Shown here piece after piece: positions 36,425 through 46,105 of a stretch of DNA of 64,000 nucleotides. Made by a program: the position numbers and the translations under genes. Below the pieces are notes generated by a model. The model searched no databases. It saw only the letters and a list, made by a program, of their open reading frames with translations, and was not told where the DNA came from. The number at the start of each line of letters is the position of its first letter. Within the stretch, counting starts at the first letter, position 1. The stretch covers positions 1 to 64,000 of the forward strand of contig JAYZWL010000078.1 of the NCBI GenBank assembly GCA_036154955.1, written 5' to 3'. The DNA comes from Albimonas sp036154955. GTDB lineage: Bacteria > Pseudomonadota > Alphaproteobacteria > Rhodobacterales > Rhodobacteraceae.

Positions 36425-37365
36425 GCGTAGCGGATCCTCGGGTCGAGCAGGACATAGGCGATGTCGATCAGGAGGTTGATCACCACGTAGATCAGCGAGG
36501 CGAGCAGGATCACCGCCTGGATGACGGGATAGTCGCGCGCCAGCACCGCATCCACGGTCAGCCGGCCGATGCCGGGCAGGTTGAACACGGATTCCGTGAC
36601 CACCACGCCCGAGATGATCAGCGCGAAGCCGATGCCGATCACGGTGACGATGGGCACCGCGCAGTTGCGCAGCGCGTGGCGCATCAGCACGCGGCCCTCG
36701 CGCAGGCCCTTGGCGCGGGCGGTGCGCACGTAGTCCTCGCCCATCACCTCCAGCATCGAGGTGCGGGTGATGCGCGCGATCAGCGCGATATAGAGCAGGG
36801 TCAGCGTCAGGGTGGGCAGGGCGATGCGCTCCGCGAACGGTCCGACCCCGTCGAAGATCGACTTGAAGCCCTGCACCGGCAGCCATTTGAGGTTCATGGC
36901 GAAGACCTGGATCATCACGTAGGCGATCACGAAGACCGGCACCGAGAAGCCCAGCACCGAAATCGCCATCACCAGCCGGTCGACCAGCGTCCCGTGCTTC
37001 CACGCGGCGATGACGCCCAGCGGCACGGCGATGACGATGGCGAGCACGATGGTGGTCAGGGCCAGACTGACGGTGGGCTCCAGCCGCGACAGGATCATGT
37101 CGGAGACCGGCTTGCCCGACAGGATCGAGGTGCCGAAATCGCCCTGCAGCAGGCGCGAGATCCAGTCGATGAACTGGGTCCAGATCGGTTCGTTGAGGCC
37201 AAGCCGTTCGCGGATGGCCTCGAGCTGTTCGGGGGTGGCGGCGTCGCCGGCGATGATCGCGGCCGGGTCGCCGGGCGACAGGCGCAGCAGCAGGAAGACG
37301 AAGAGCGCGACGAAGCCCATGACGGGGATCGCCGCCAGGATTCGTTGCGCGATGTAGCGGAGCAT
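36421..37365 (-). CDS. Peptide-type ABC transporter permease, DppB-like (second system)
   Basis: This 314-residue permease begins MLRYIAQRILAAIPVMGFVA and has the DppB features SPGDPAAIIAGD, the EAA loop EDYVRTARAKGLREGRVLMR and SGVVVTESVFNLPGIGRLTV. It is separated from the binding-protein gene by a 300-base spacer containing a large hairpin. Confidence 0.92.
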   Translation of the reverse strand: MLRYIAQRILAAIPVMGFVALFVFLLLRLSPGDPAAIIAGDAATPEQLEAIRERLGLNEPIWTQFIDWISRLLQGDFGTSILSGKPVSDMILSRLEPTVSLALTTIVLAIVIAVPLGVIAAWKHGTLVDRLVMAISVLGFSVPVFVIAYVMIQVFAMNLKWLPVQGFKSIFDGVGPFAERIALPTLTLTLLYIALIARITRTSMLEVMGEDYVRTARAKGLREGRVLMRHALRNCAVPIVTVIGIGFALIISGVVVTESVFNLPGIGRLTVDAVLARDYPVIQAVILLASLIYVVINLLIDIAYVLLDPRIRYA

Positions 37366-37607
37366 GTCGGGCCTCTCGGGCTGGTCTGGTCCGGGGGTCC
37401 TGCCGGGGCGTCGCGCGAGCGGGCGGGCGTGCGGGCGGACGCGGCGTCGGCGGGGCGCCGGTTCTCGGCGCTCTGGTTCTTGCGGGGCGCGCGGCGGGGC
37501 CTGGCGGGGAAAGCGGCCGGGCCGGCGCGGTCGTCCGAAGGCGGATCGTGAAGCGGGGCCGCGCGGGCGGACGGGCCGTCCGCGCGGGGTCTTGGGGTCA
37601 GGCGCGC

Positions 37608-37656
37608 GCCGGCCCCGCGCCGCCCGGGTGGAAACCGGGCGCGAGGCGGGGCCGGC
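37608..37656 (-). promoter_or_regulatory. Large stem-loop after the second peptide-binding-protein gene
   Basis: Eleven-base perfect arms GCCGGCCCCGC (37,608-37,618) and GCGGGGCCGGC (37,646-37,656) flank an inner stem (CCGCCCGGG with CCGGGCG) 9 bases past the stop codon. No T-run follows. It is placed like an mRNA-stabilising or attenuating hairpin between a binding-protein gene and its permeases. The rest of the 37,366-37,665 spacer is GC-rich with no gene seen. Confidence 0.65.
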
Positions 37657-37665
37657 GGGTCCGGA

Positions 37666-39297
37666 TCACTCCTTGGAGATGTTCCAGAAGAACGGCGCCG
37701 GGCCGTCCAGCACGCCCTTCAGCGAGGTCGACCACGCGGCGGGCGCGGTGAACTGGCCGCCGGGGAAATACATCACCTCGTCATAGGCCAGCTCCTGCAG
37801 CTCGGCGGCGATGGCGGCCTGCTCCTCGACCGTGCCGGCGCGGGCGTAGGCGTCGCGCAGCTCCTCGGCCTTGGGCAGGGTGGGCCAGCCGAACCAGCCG
37901 CCGGCGTCCGGACCGCGGCCGTTCACCATGTTGTTGGCGATCGGGTTGAACACGTCCGCCCCGACCCAGGTGGTGAAGAACAGGTTCCACCCGCCCTCGG
38001 CGACCGGCGCCTGGGAGGCGCGGCGGCCGACCAGGGTCTGCCAGTCCATCGCCTGCAGGTCGACGGTGAAGCCCGCGTCGCGCAGGGCCTGGGCCGCGAC
38101 CACCGGCTGGGTGCGCAGCGAGCCCACGTCGGTCGGGTGCATGACCACGATGGGCGTGCCGTCATAGCCCGACTCGGCCAGCAGCGCCTTGGCCTTGTCC
38201 ATGTCGTCCTTCTCCAGGACGCCCTCGGCCCCGACCTCGGTCTCCAGCGGCGTGCCGCACAGGAACATGGCCCCGCAGATCTGGTAGTAATCCGGGTTGC
38301 CGATCATGGCGTCCATGATGTCCTGCTGGTTCAGCGCCACCAGCGCCGCCTGCCGGACCTTCTTGTTGTCGAACGGCGGGTGCAGGAAGTTGGGCCGGCC
38401 GATGGTGACCGAGCCCATCTTGTTGATGACCCGCATCTCAAGCTCGGGGTTGGTCTCCAGGATCGGCAGCAGGTCGTAGGGCGGGGCTTCCCAGTAGTCG
38501 ATCTCGCCCGACATCAGGGCGTTGAGCGCGGTCTGGGCGTCGGCCATCACCACCCACTCGACCCGGTCGACCTTGGCGACCTTGCCGCCCGACGCCCAGG
38601 AGGGCGCCTCGTCGCGCGGCTTGTAGTCGGCGAATTTCTCATAGACCGTCAGCACGCCGGGCTGGAATTCGTCGGCCTTGAAGGTGAAGGGGCCGGATCC
38701 GATCTGCTCGGGGATCGGCTCGGAGGCCGGGGTGTCCGCCAGCCGCTTGGGCATGATGAACGGCACGTTCGAGGACGGCTTGGCGATGGAGCCGGGCAGC
38801 AGGCCGTAGGGTTCCTTCAGCTTGATCTCGAAGGTCTTGTCGTCGACGGTGACCATCTCGGACACGTAGTCCATCATCTTCTGGCCCATGCCGTCGCGCT
38901 GGCCCCAGCGGCTCAGCGAGGCGATGGCGTCTTCGGACGTGACCGGGGTTCCGTCGTGGAACATCAGCCCGTCGCGCAGCACGAAGGTCCAGGTCAGCTT
39001 GTCGTCGGAGACCGAGTAGCTCTCGGCCATCTGCGGCTTGATCTCGAAATTCTCGTCGAGCGCCAGCAGGGTGTCGAAGACCATGTAGCCGTGGTTGCGG
39101 CTCATGTAGGCGGTGGTGATGATCGGGTCGAGCACGCGGAGCGCGGAGTGCATCACCACGCGCAGCGTCTCGGCCTGGGCCGGCAGCCCGAGGCCCATGG
39201 CGGCGGTGGCCACGGCGGCCATCAGCGCGGCGCGCACGCCCCGCCCTGCGGTCCGCCCCGCGGGCGGTCGAACGAGGGCCTTCATTCCATCCAGCAT
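37666..39297 (-). CDS. Peptide-type ABC transporter substrate-binding protein (second system)
   Basis: This 543-residue family 5 solute-binding protein has an export signal (RAALMAAVATAAMGLGLPAQ, cleaved before AETLRV). Mature motifs are HSALRVLDPIITTAYMSRNH, LTWTFVLRDGLMFHDGTPV and AKALLAESGYDGTPIV. It is the first gene of the leftward operon SBP-DppB-DppC-double ATPase, divergent from an M20 deacylase and M81 peptidase. The context suggests uptake of peptides or acylated amino acids for hydrolysis by the flanking peptidases. Confidence 0.9.
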   Translation of the reverse strand: MLDGMKALVRPPAGRTAGRGVRAALMAAVATAAMGLGLPAQAETLRVVMHSALRVLDPIITTAYMSRNHGYMVFDTLLALDENFEIKPQMAESYSVSDDKLTWTFVLRDGLMFHDGTPVTSEDAIASLSRWGQRDGMGQKMMDYVSEMVTVDDKTFEIKLKEPYGLLPGSIAKPSSNVPFIMPKRLADTPASEPIPEQIGSGPFTFKADEFQPGVLTVYEKFADYKPRDEAPSWASGGKVAKVDRVEWVVMADAQTALNALMSGEIDYWEAPPYDLLPILETNPELEMRVINKMGSVTIGRPNFLHPPFDNKKVRQAALVALNQQDIMDAMIGNPDYYQICGAMFLCGTPLETEVGAEGVLEKDDMDKAKALLAESGYDGTPIVVMHPTDVGSLRTQPVVAAQALRDAGFTVDLQAMDWQTLVGRRASQAPVAEGGWNLFFTTWVGADVFNPIANNMVNGRGPDAGGWFGWPTLPKAEELRDAYARAGTVEEQAAIAAELQELAYDEVMYFPGGQFTAPAAWSTSLKGVLDGPAPFFWNISKE

Positions 39298-39488
39298 GGG
39301 AACGTCTCTCCTGTCGGTGTTTCCGGCCTTTTGTCGGCGCCCCGTTCAGGTCCGGGCGCGCGGGCCGTTTGCTGCAACGCGACAAGGAGGTTGCGGGCGA
39401 GGCCGGATCGTTGTCAATGTCCACACCAATGAAAACCGTCGACAAACGACATATGACACGGCTCGATGCCTGAAAGGTTTGCACGCTA

Positions 39489-40787
39489 ATGACCATGGCG
39501 CCTCTCGACGATGCAGCCCGCGCCGCGATTCGCGCGGCTGTTGACGCCAACTTCGCAACGCAGACCGCGTTTCTGGCGGATTTCGTTCGAATCCCTTCCA
39601 TCCGCTTCGAGGAAGGCCCGGCCCAGGACTTCATGGCCGCCGCCCTGCGCGAACGCGGCTATGAGGTCGACGACTGGAAGATCGACCTCAAGGACCTCGA
39701 GTCGCTTCGGGGGTATGGACCAATCGAGGGCGATTTCTCCCGCGCCCGCACCGTGGTCGGCTCGCACCGGCCCAAGGACGTTCACGGCCGCTCGCTGATC
39801 CTGCAGGGGCATCTGGACGTGGTGCCCGCCGGCCCGCTGGACATGTGGGAGACGCCGCCCTTCGACCCCGTGGTCAAGGACGGCTGGATGCACGGGCGCG
39901 GCGCCTGCGACATGAAATCGGGCACCACGGCGGCGCTGTTCGCGCTGGACGCGCTGCGCAAGGCGGGGTTCGAGCCCGCCGCCACCGTGCATTTCCAGTC
40001 GGTGATCGAGGAGGAGTCCACCGGGCTCGGCGCGCTGTCGACGCTGCAGCGCGGCTACCGGGCCGACCTCGCCTTCATCCCCGAGCCGACCGGCTTCCGC
40101 TTCCTGCGCGCCCAGGTGGGCGTCATCTGGTTCAAGCTGAAGGTGCGCGGCAAGCCGGTGCATGTCTCGGTCGCCGGCGAGGGCTCCAACGCCATCACCG
40201 CGGCCTTCGACATGATCAACGCCGTGAAGGGGCTGGAGATCATCTGGAACGAGCGCGCCAAGGAGCATCCCAATTTCGTGGACGTGGTGCATCCGCTCAA
40301 CTTCAACCCGGGCAAGATCGCGGGCGGCGACTGGGCGTCCTCGGTGCCGGCCTGGTGCGACGTGGACTGCCGCATCGGCGTGCTGCCGGGCTGGGACCTG
40401 GCCGATTGCCGGCGCGAGATCGAGGACTGCATCACCGCCGCCGCGCGCCAGCATCCGTTCCTGGCCAACTCGCCGCCCGAGGTGGTGTGGAACGGCTTCA
40501 TGTCGGAAGGCTGGGTGCTTGAGGGCGCCGAGGAGCCGGAGGCGGAGTTCAAGGCCACCTGGGGCGAGGTCTTCGGCGACGAGCCGCTGATCGAGGGCAA
40601 CAACACCGGCCTGACCGACACCCGCTTCTACCCCTATTACGGCGTGCCGGCCGTGTGCTGGGGGCCGAAGGGGCTGAACGTGCATGGCTTCGACGAGAAG
40701 GTGGACCTCGCCTCGGTCAAGAAGGCGACCGAGATGATGGCCCTGTTCATCGCCCGCTGGTGCGGGCTCAACAAGCTGGAGGGCTGA
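39489..40787 (+). CDS. M20-family deacylase, ArgE/DapE-like
   Basis: This 432-residue zinc hydrolase of the ArgE/DapE/ACY1 group removes acyl groups or cleaves short peptides. The metal-site motifs are LQGHLDVVPAGP, GRGACDMKSG, IEEESTGLGAL and the late HGFDEKV. It is divergent from the second peptide-binding-protein gene and is followed after 3 bases by an M81 peptidase gene, so the two are cotranscribed. The divergent spacer is AT-rich for this genome but shows no single clear dyad. Confidence 0.9.
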   Translation: MTMAPLDDAARAAIRAAVDANFATQTAFLADFVRIPSIRFEEGPAQDFMAAALRERGYEVDDWKIDLKDLESLRGYGPIEGDFSRARTVVGSHRPKDVHGRSLILQGHLDVVPAGPLDMWETPPFDPVVKDGWMHGRGACDMKSGTTAALFALDALRKAGFEPAATVHFQSVIEEESTGLGALSTLQRGYRADLAFIPEPTGFRFLRAQVGVIWFKLKVRGKPVHVSVAGEGSNAITAAFDMINAVKGLEIIWNERAKEHPNFVDVVHPLNFNPGKIAGGDWASSVPAWCDVDCRIGVLPGWDLADCRREIEDCITAAARQHPFLANSPPEVVWNGFMSEGWVLEGAEEPEAEFKATWGEVFGDEPLIEGNNTGLTDTRFYPYYGVPAVCWGPKGLNVHGFDEKVDLASVKKATEMMALFIARWCGLNKLEG

Positions 40788-40790
40788 CCG

Positions 40791-42320
40791 ATGGCGTCCC
40801 CGACCAAGGCTCCCCGCATCGCGATCGGCGGTTTCCTGCACGAGACCAACACCTTCGCGCCCTCCAAGGCGACGCTGGACGACTTCCGCTCCGGCGGCGG
40901 GGCGGGGCGCATGGTCGAGGGCGCCGATGTCATCGCCCGCACCGAATCGATCAACGCCGGCATCGCCGGCGTGATCGAGGTCGGCCGCGAAGCGGGGTGG
41001 GAGCTGATCCCCACCCTGTTCGCGGCCACCTCGCCCTCCGCCCATGTGACGGAGGAGGCGTTCGAGGTCATCACCGGGCGGATCATGGAGCTGGTGGCCG
41101 CGGCCGGGCCGCTCGACGGGGTCTTCATGGACCTGCACGGGGCCATGGTGACCGAGCATTTCGACGACGGCGAGGGCGAGTTCCTGCGCCGGCTGCGCGA
41201 GGTGGTGGGTCCGGACGTGCCGGTGGCGGTGACGCTGGACCTGCACGCCAACTCCACCGCGCTGATGATGGAGAAGGCCGACCTGCTGGAGACCTACCGC
41301 ACCTATCCGCATGTGGACATGACCGAGACCGGGCGCCGCGCCGGGCGGTCGCTGGCCAAGATGCTGGGCGGCGCGCGCTTCCCCAAGGCGTTCCTGCAGG
41401 CGCCTTACCTGTCGGCCATCGCCTGGCAATGCACCGACATGGATCCGGCCAAGCGGCTCTACGCGCTGCTGGAGAGCCTGGTGGACGGCGAGGCGGTGGA
41501 GGCGATGAGCTTCAACATGGGCTTCCCCGCCGCCGATTTCGCCGATTGCGGCATGTCGATCTCCGCCTACGGGACCGGGGCGGAGGCGGCGGCGAAGACG
41601 CTGATGGACGCGGTGATCGCGGCCGAGGCCGATTTCGCCGGCAAGGTCTGGACGCCGGAGGACGGCGTGGCGGAGGCGATGCGGCTGGCTGAAGGCGCGA
41701 CGCGGCCGGTCATCATCTCCGACACCCAGGACAATCCGGGGGCGGGGGCGGATTCCGACACCACCGGCATGATCAAGGCGCTGGTCGCCGCCGGGGCCAA
41801 GGCCGCCATCGGCAACGTCTTCGACCCCGAAAGCGCCGCGGCGGCCCATGCGGCCGGCGAGGGGGCGACGGTGCGCCTGTCGCTCGGGTCCAAGTCGAAC
41901 TGGCCCGGCGACACGGCGCTGGAGGCGGAGTTCGTGGTCGAAAAGCTCTCGGACGGGTCGTTCCCGGCCAAGGGGCCGTATTATCTCGGGCGGATGATGA
42001 ACATGGGGCCGTCGGCCCGGCTGCGGATCGGGGATGTGCGCATCGTCGTGGTCTCGGCCAAGGCGCAGATGGCGGACCGGGAGATGTTCCGCCAGGTCGG
42101 CATCGACCCGGAGGACGAGGCGCTGCTGGTGGTCAAGAGCTCGGTGCATTTCCGCGCCGACTTCGCGCCGATCGCCGAGACCATCCTGGTCTGCGCCGCG
42201 CCGGGGCCGATGGCGGTGGATCCCGCGACGCTGCCCTGGACCAAGCTGCGCGCCGGCGTGCGGCCGGGGCCGTTCGCGGCGCCGTTCGACCCGGCGGCGG
42301 CGGCCGCGGCGGCGGAGTGA
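40791..42320 (+). CDS. M81-family metallopeptidase (MlrC-like)
   Basis: This 509-residue protein belongs to the M81 family, named for MlrC of the microcystin-degradation pathway, a zinc enzyme that cleaves linear peptides. The family N-terminus with metal ligands is RIAIGGFLHETNTFAPSKAT, followed by DGVFMDLHGAMVTEHFDDGE with a metal-site Asp/His pair, and LDLHANST. Most M81 genes occur without microcystin genes, so natural substrates are probably other small or modified peptides. The tail (FDPAAAAAAAE) is low-complexity. Confidence 0.9.
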   Translation: MASPTKAPRIAIGGFLHETNTFAPSKATLDDFRSGGGAGRMVEGADVIARTESINAGIAGVIEVGREAGWELIPTLFAATSPSAHVTEEAFEVITGRIMELVAAAGPLDGVFMDLHGAMVTEHFDDGEGEFLRRLREVVGPDVPVAVTLDLHANSTALMMEKADLLETYRTYPHVDMTETGRRAGRSLAKMLGGARFPKAFLQAPYLSAIAWQCTDMDPAKRLYALLESLVDGEAVEAMSFNMGFPAADFADCGMSISAYGTGAEAAAKTLMDAVIAAEADFAGKVWTPEDGVAEAMRLAEGATRPVIISDTQDNPGAGADSDTTGMIKALVAAGAKAAIGNVFDPESAAAAHAAGEGATVRLSLGSKSNWPGDTALEAEFVVEKLSDGSFPAKGPYYLGRMMNMGPSARLRIGDVRIVVVSAKAQMADREMFRQVGIDPEDEALLVVKSSVHFRADFAPIAETILVCAAPGPMAVDPATLPWTKLRAGVRPGPFAAPFDPAAAAAAAE

Positions 42321-42541
42321 CCATCGCTGACGATAAGAAAGGCTGACTTTTCGTCTGCGCAGCCTTACCGCCGGTGAGGCTCGGGCGCGGGTCCGGGCGC
42401 TGGACCGGGCCCGCGTTCCGCGTCTAGGCTCCCTCCCAATCCGCGCCGCCCTTCGGGGATGAGACGCGGAACGTCCGGGAGGAGACCGCCCATGCCGCGC
42501 CTGACCGCGCCCGCCCCTCGCCCTGCATGGGGGAGGCGGCG

Positions 42542-44299
42542 GTGACGGACGCCGGCCCCCATGCCGAAGTCGCCGCATGGCTGACGCGCCTGAACGCCGC
42601 CGGGTCCGACCCGGCGGCGCTCTCGGCGTTGTTCGGGGCGCATTTCGGGGGGGAGGCGCATTGGCGCGACCTCGCCTGCCTGCGCCCCCGCTTCGCCACC
42701 GTGTCGGGGCCCGCGGCGGTGGGCGCTGCGCTGGGGCCGGCGCTGGCCGCCCATGACGCGCGGAACTTCCGGCTTGCGCCCCGCCGCCACGGCCCGGTCC
42801 GGGTGGAGCGCGCAGGCGTCGAGGTGGCGGAGGCGGTGCTCGAATTCGACTGCGACGCGGGCCGGGGGGAGGCGGTGGTCCGCCTGGTCCCGGCGTCCGA
42901 CGGGCGGGGCGGGTCGGCGGCGTGGATCCTGCTGACCTCCCTTTTGGAATGGTCGGGGGCGCGGGCCCCCATCTCCGCCGCGCCGGTCAGCCCGGCTGGG
43001 GGCGGGCATCGGGATTTCTCCGCCCCCAACTGGGCCGACCGGCGCGCGGCGGCGGAGGCCTATGCCGACCGCGACCCCGAGGTGCTGATCGTCGGCGGCG
43101 GCCATGCCGGGATCGTGGCCGCGGCCTGCCTGAACCGGCAGGGGGTGGACGCGCTGGTGGTGGACCGCATGGCGCGGGTCGGAGACAATTGGCGGCTGCG
43201 CTACCACGCGCTGGCGCTGCACAACCAGAAATTCAGCAACATCATGCCGTTCCTGGATTTTCCGACCACCTTCCCCTCCTACATCCCCAAGGACCTGATC
43301 GCCGACTGGCTGGAATTCTACGTCCGGATGCTGGAGGTGAATTTCTGGACGGAGACGGAGTTCGGCGGCGCGGTCCGCGACGCGGCCTCGGGCGTGTGGG
43401 AGGCGACGGTGACCCGGGCGGGGCAGGCGCCGCGGGTGCTGCGGCCCCGGCATATCGTGATGGCCACGTCGGTCTCCGGCACGCCGAACCTGCCGCGGAT
43501 CCCGGGGATCGAGGCGTTCGGGGGCGAGGTCGTGCATTCCTCGGCCTTCGCCTCGGCCGAGCCGTGGCGGGGGCGGGACGTGATCGTGATGGGGACGGGG
43601 ACCTCGGGGCACGACATCTCGCAGGACCTGCACGCCAAGGGGGCGCGGGTGACGCTGGCGCAGCGCTCGCCAACGCTGGTCACGCAGGTCGAGCCGTCGG
43701 CGCAGCTTTTCGACGGGATCTTCTTCGGCGACGGGCCGTCGATGGACGACCGGGACCTGCTGGCGCTGGCCCTGCCGCTGGAGCCGATGAAGCGGGCGCA
43801 CAGGATCCTGGCCGCGAAGTCGGTGGAGCTGGACCGGCCGCTGCTGGACGGGCTGGAGGCGGTCGGGTTCCGGCTGGACTACGGCGAGGACGGGACCGGC
43901 TGGCCGCTGAAATACCGCACGCGGGGCGGGGGCTATTACTTCAACATCGGCGCCTCCGACCTGGTGGCGGCGGGCGAGATCGGGCTGATCCAGGTGGCCC
44001 AGATCGCCGGCTGGGAGGCGGGCGGCGCGCGCATGGAGGACGGGCGGCTGGCGGCGGCGGACCTTGTGGTGCTGGCCACCGGCTACAAGGGGCTGGAGCA
44101 TATGCTGCCGGGCCTGTTCGGGGCGGAGGTCGCGGGCCGGGTCGGGCAGGTCTGGGGCTTCGACGCGGATCAGGAGCTGGCCGGCATGTGGACCCGCACC
44201 GGGCAGGAGGGGCTGTGGTTCACCGGCGGCGCCTACAGCCAGGTGCGGATGTTCTCGCGCATTCTCGCCCGCCAGATCGCGCAGGAGCTGGACGGGTAG
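42542..44299 (+). CDS. Flavin-containing monooxygenase-like NAD(P)/FAD oxidoreductase
   Basis: This protein of about 585 residues has an N-terminal NTF2/SnoaL-like region (about 1-150; HAEVAAWLTRLNAAGSDPAA) followed by a flavoprotein. The FAD-binding motif is VLIVGGGHAGIVAAACLN, and the NADP-binding motif is GTGTSGHDISQDLHAKGARV. The stretch VGDNWRLRYHALALHNQ resembles the substrate-side loop of flavin monooxygenases. The GTG at 42,542 is preferred because GGGGGAGG lies 6 bases upstream; an ATG at 42,527 would add five residues. It is separated from the M81 gene by 222 bases and may be independent. Substrate is unknown. Confidence 0.85.
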   Translation: MTDAGPHAEVAAWLTRLNAAGSDPAALSALFGAHFGGEAHWRDLACLRPRFATVSGPAAVGAALGPALAAHDARNFRLAPRRHGPVRVERAGVEVAEAVLEFDCDAGRGEAVVRLVPASDGRGGSAAWILLTSLLEWSGARAPISAAPVSPAGGGHRDFSAPNWADRRAAAEAYADRDPEVLIVGGGHAGIVAAACLNRQGVDALVVDRMARVGDNWRLRYHALALHNQKFSNIMPFLDFPTTFPSYIPKDLIADWLEFYVRMLEVNFWTETEFGGAVRDAASGVWEATVTRAGQAPRVLRPRHIVMATSVSGTPNLPRIPGIEAFGGEVVHSSAFASAEPWRGRDVIVMGTGTSGHDISQDLHAKGARVTLAQRSPTLVTQVEPSAQLFDGIFFGDGPSMDDRDLLALALPLEPMKRAHRILAAKSVELDRPLLDGLEAVGFRLDYGEDGTGWPLKYRTRGGGYYFNIGASDLVAAGEIGLIQVAQIAGWEAGGARMEDGRLAAADLVVLATGYKGLEHMLPGLFGAEVAGRVGQVWGFDADQELAGMWTRTGQEGLWFTGGAYSQVRMFSRILARQIAQELDG

Positions 44300-44575
44300 G
44301 GGCGCGGGGGCTGTCGAGCCGTCGAGGCCCAGGAGACGGGACCGCCCGCGTCCCCGGTTCCGCGCGCCGCGCGCGACCGGGCCCGGGGCCCGCGACCGAT
44401 CCGCGGCGCCCGTGCGGCCCGCGTCCCGCGAGGGCGCCGCGTCGAGGTCGCGCCGGCCGAACCCGCCCGCCCGCGGCGCGCGGAAAGCGGGCGCCCGGCC
44501 GCGCCGGGGCGGGCGGCGCGGGCCGGCGACATGCCGGCGGCCGGGGGGCGGCCGGGGGACGGCCGGGCGGGGCGC

Positions 44576-45778
44576 TCAGAGCACCCGCCGCCCCTCCCGC
44601 CATGCTTCGGCCACATGGGCGACGCCGCCCGCCCTCCGCACCCGGATCACGTCGGCCCGCATGCCGGGCGTCAGCGCGCCGCGGTCGTGCAGGCCCGCGG
44701 CGCGGGCGGGGGCGGCGCTGACCATGGCCACCGCCTCGGACAGGCCCTGGGGCAGGGTCGGGTCGTCGGCCATGACGAAGGCCGCGTCGAGCAGCGAGCG
44801 GGGCACGTAGTCGGAGGCGAGGATGTCGAGCAGCCCCGCCGCCGCCAGGTCCCGCGCCGCCACGTTGCCGGTCATCGACTGGCCGCGCACCAGGTTCGGC
44901 CCGCCGGCGATCACCGCCATGCCGGCCGCCTTCGCCGCCCGCGCCGCCTCCAGCGAGGTGGGGAATTCGGAGATCGCGGCCCCTTCGGCGCGGGCGAGGG
45001 CCACATGCTCCTCCCGCGCGTCGTCATGGCTCATCAGCGCCAGCCCGCGGGAGAGCGCGGCGCGGGCGCAATGGGCGCGGATCGCGGGGCCGAGGCGGGC
45101 GGAGCGGTCGAGCAGCGCGTCTCGGCGGGCGATCATCTCGTCGAGGCTCACGTCGATGTTCTCGGCCATGCGCCGGGTCCAGCGGGCCATGTCCGGGCTC
45201 TGCCGGTCGCCGGGCGCGTGGTCCATCAGCGACACGAGGCCGAGCCCCGCGCCCAGCCCCGGACGCCCCAGCACGCGTTCCAGAAGGGCCGGCGTGTCGG
45301 GGTCGGAGATCTCGCAGCGCAGGTGCAGGCGGTGTTCGGCGCGCATCATGCCCAATTCGGCGGCGCGGGCCAGCGCGTCGAGGGCGGGGAACAGCAGGTC
45401 CCGCCGCTCCGGCTGGCGGATGGCGGCGCCGACGGAGAGCGAGTCGAACACCGTCGTCACCCCCGCCGCGATCACCTGCGCGTCATAGGCCAGCGCCGCG
45501 CTGAGCGGGTCCCAGGGCGCGGTGACGCGGGGGTGCAGGTGCTTTTCGATATGGTCGGTATGCAGGTCGACGAGGCCGGGGAGGATGTAGTCGGCGCCCT
45601 CGCTCCCGCGGCCGTCGGCGATCCGGGGCGCGTCGTCGAGGACCTCCACCGCCGCGATGCGGCCGGCGTCGAGGCGCAGGCGGCCGCGGACGACGCGCTC
45701 GGGCAGCACCAGAAGGGCGGGGCCGAGCGTCGTTCGCGTCGCACCGGGGGCGGGGGCGGGGGAGGCGCGGCCGTCCAT
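44576..45778 (-). CDS. phnM: Alpha-D-ribose 1-methylphosphonate 5-triphosphate diphosphatase PhnM
   Basis: PhnM removes pyrophosphate from the ribose intermediate of the C-P lyase pathway for phosphonate use. The 400-residue amidohydrolase-fold protein has PGLVDLHTDHIEKHLHPR, then VSLMDHAPGD, ALMSHDDAREEHV and GNVAARDLAAAGLLDILASD, all characteristic of PhnM. GAGGAG precedes the ATG. No other phn gene is present within the window; the neighbours are an oxidoreductase and kdsA. It may belong to a dispersed phn regulon or be a paralog with another role. Confidence 0.88.
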   Translation of the reverse strand: MDGRASPAPAPGATRTTLGPALLVLPERVVRGRLRLDAGRIAAVEVLDDAPRIADGRGSEGADYILPGLVDLHTDHIEKHLHPRVTAPWDPLSAALAYDAQVIAAGVTTVFDSLSVGAAIRQPERRDLLFPALDALARAAELGMMRAEHRLHLRCEISDPDTPALLERVLGRPGLGAGLGLVSLMDHAPGDRQSPDMARWTRRMAENIDVSLDEMIARRDALLDRSARLGPAIRAHCARAALSRGLALMSHDDAREEHVALARAEGAAISEFPTSLEAARAAKAAGMAVIAGGPNLVRGQSMTGNVAARDLAAAGLLDILASDYVPRSLLDAAFVMADDPTLPQGLSEAVAMVSAAPARAAGLHDRGALTPGMRADVIRVRRAGGVAHVAEAWREGRRVL

Positions 45779-46105
45779 CCTTGGGTCTCCTCGGTTTCGG
45801 GCCGGCGACCCTGCACAGGGTTCGCGACAGGATGATGACGCGGGGCCCGACAGGCCGGCGGCGTCTCCGCCCGCGGCGCGCGGAACCGCGTCGCGGGCGA
45901 TCGGGGGCGGGGACCGCGATCGTCGCGCGGCGCCCGGCGCGAGGGTCGGGTCGGGTCGGGTCGGGGCGGGGCGCCGCGTCCAGGTTTCGAGGGCGGCGAC
46001 CGCCCGCCCGCGGCGCGGCGGGACGGGCGCGCCAGGCGGGACCGTCGCCGAGCCGGCGCCCGGGACGCCCTGCCGCCCCCCGCCCGGATCGACGCCCCCT
46101 GCGGC
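45779..46105. other. GC-rich intergenic region upstream of phnM
   Basis: This 327-base spacer separates phnM from the end of kdsA. I see no credible gene. Its only structure is the GGGTC tandem repeat at 45,943-45,962. Confidence 0.5.
45943..45962. repeat. GGGTC pentanucleotide repeat, four units
   Basis: Four exact GGGTC units are followed by GGGG. The regularly spaced G-runs could form a G-quadruplex on the plus strand. No coding frame depends on it. Confidence 0.8.

Noticed and set aside
39486..42578. A 1,030-codon minus-strand frame opposite the M20 and M81 genes
   Set aside because: It is the antisense shadow of two well-supported plus-strand peptidase genes; Arg/His/Gly-rich with no motif.
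45943..45962. The GGGTC repeat as a CRISPR- or telomere-like array
   Set aside because: Only four 5-base units; a simple slippage repeat.
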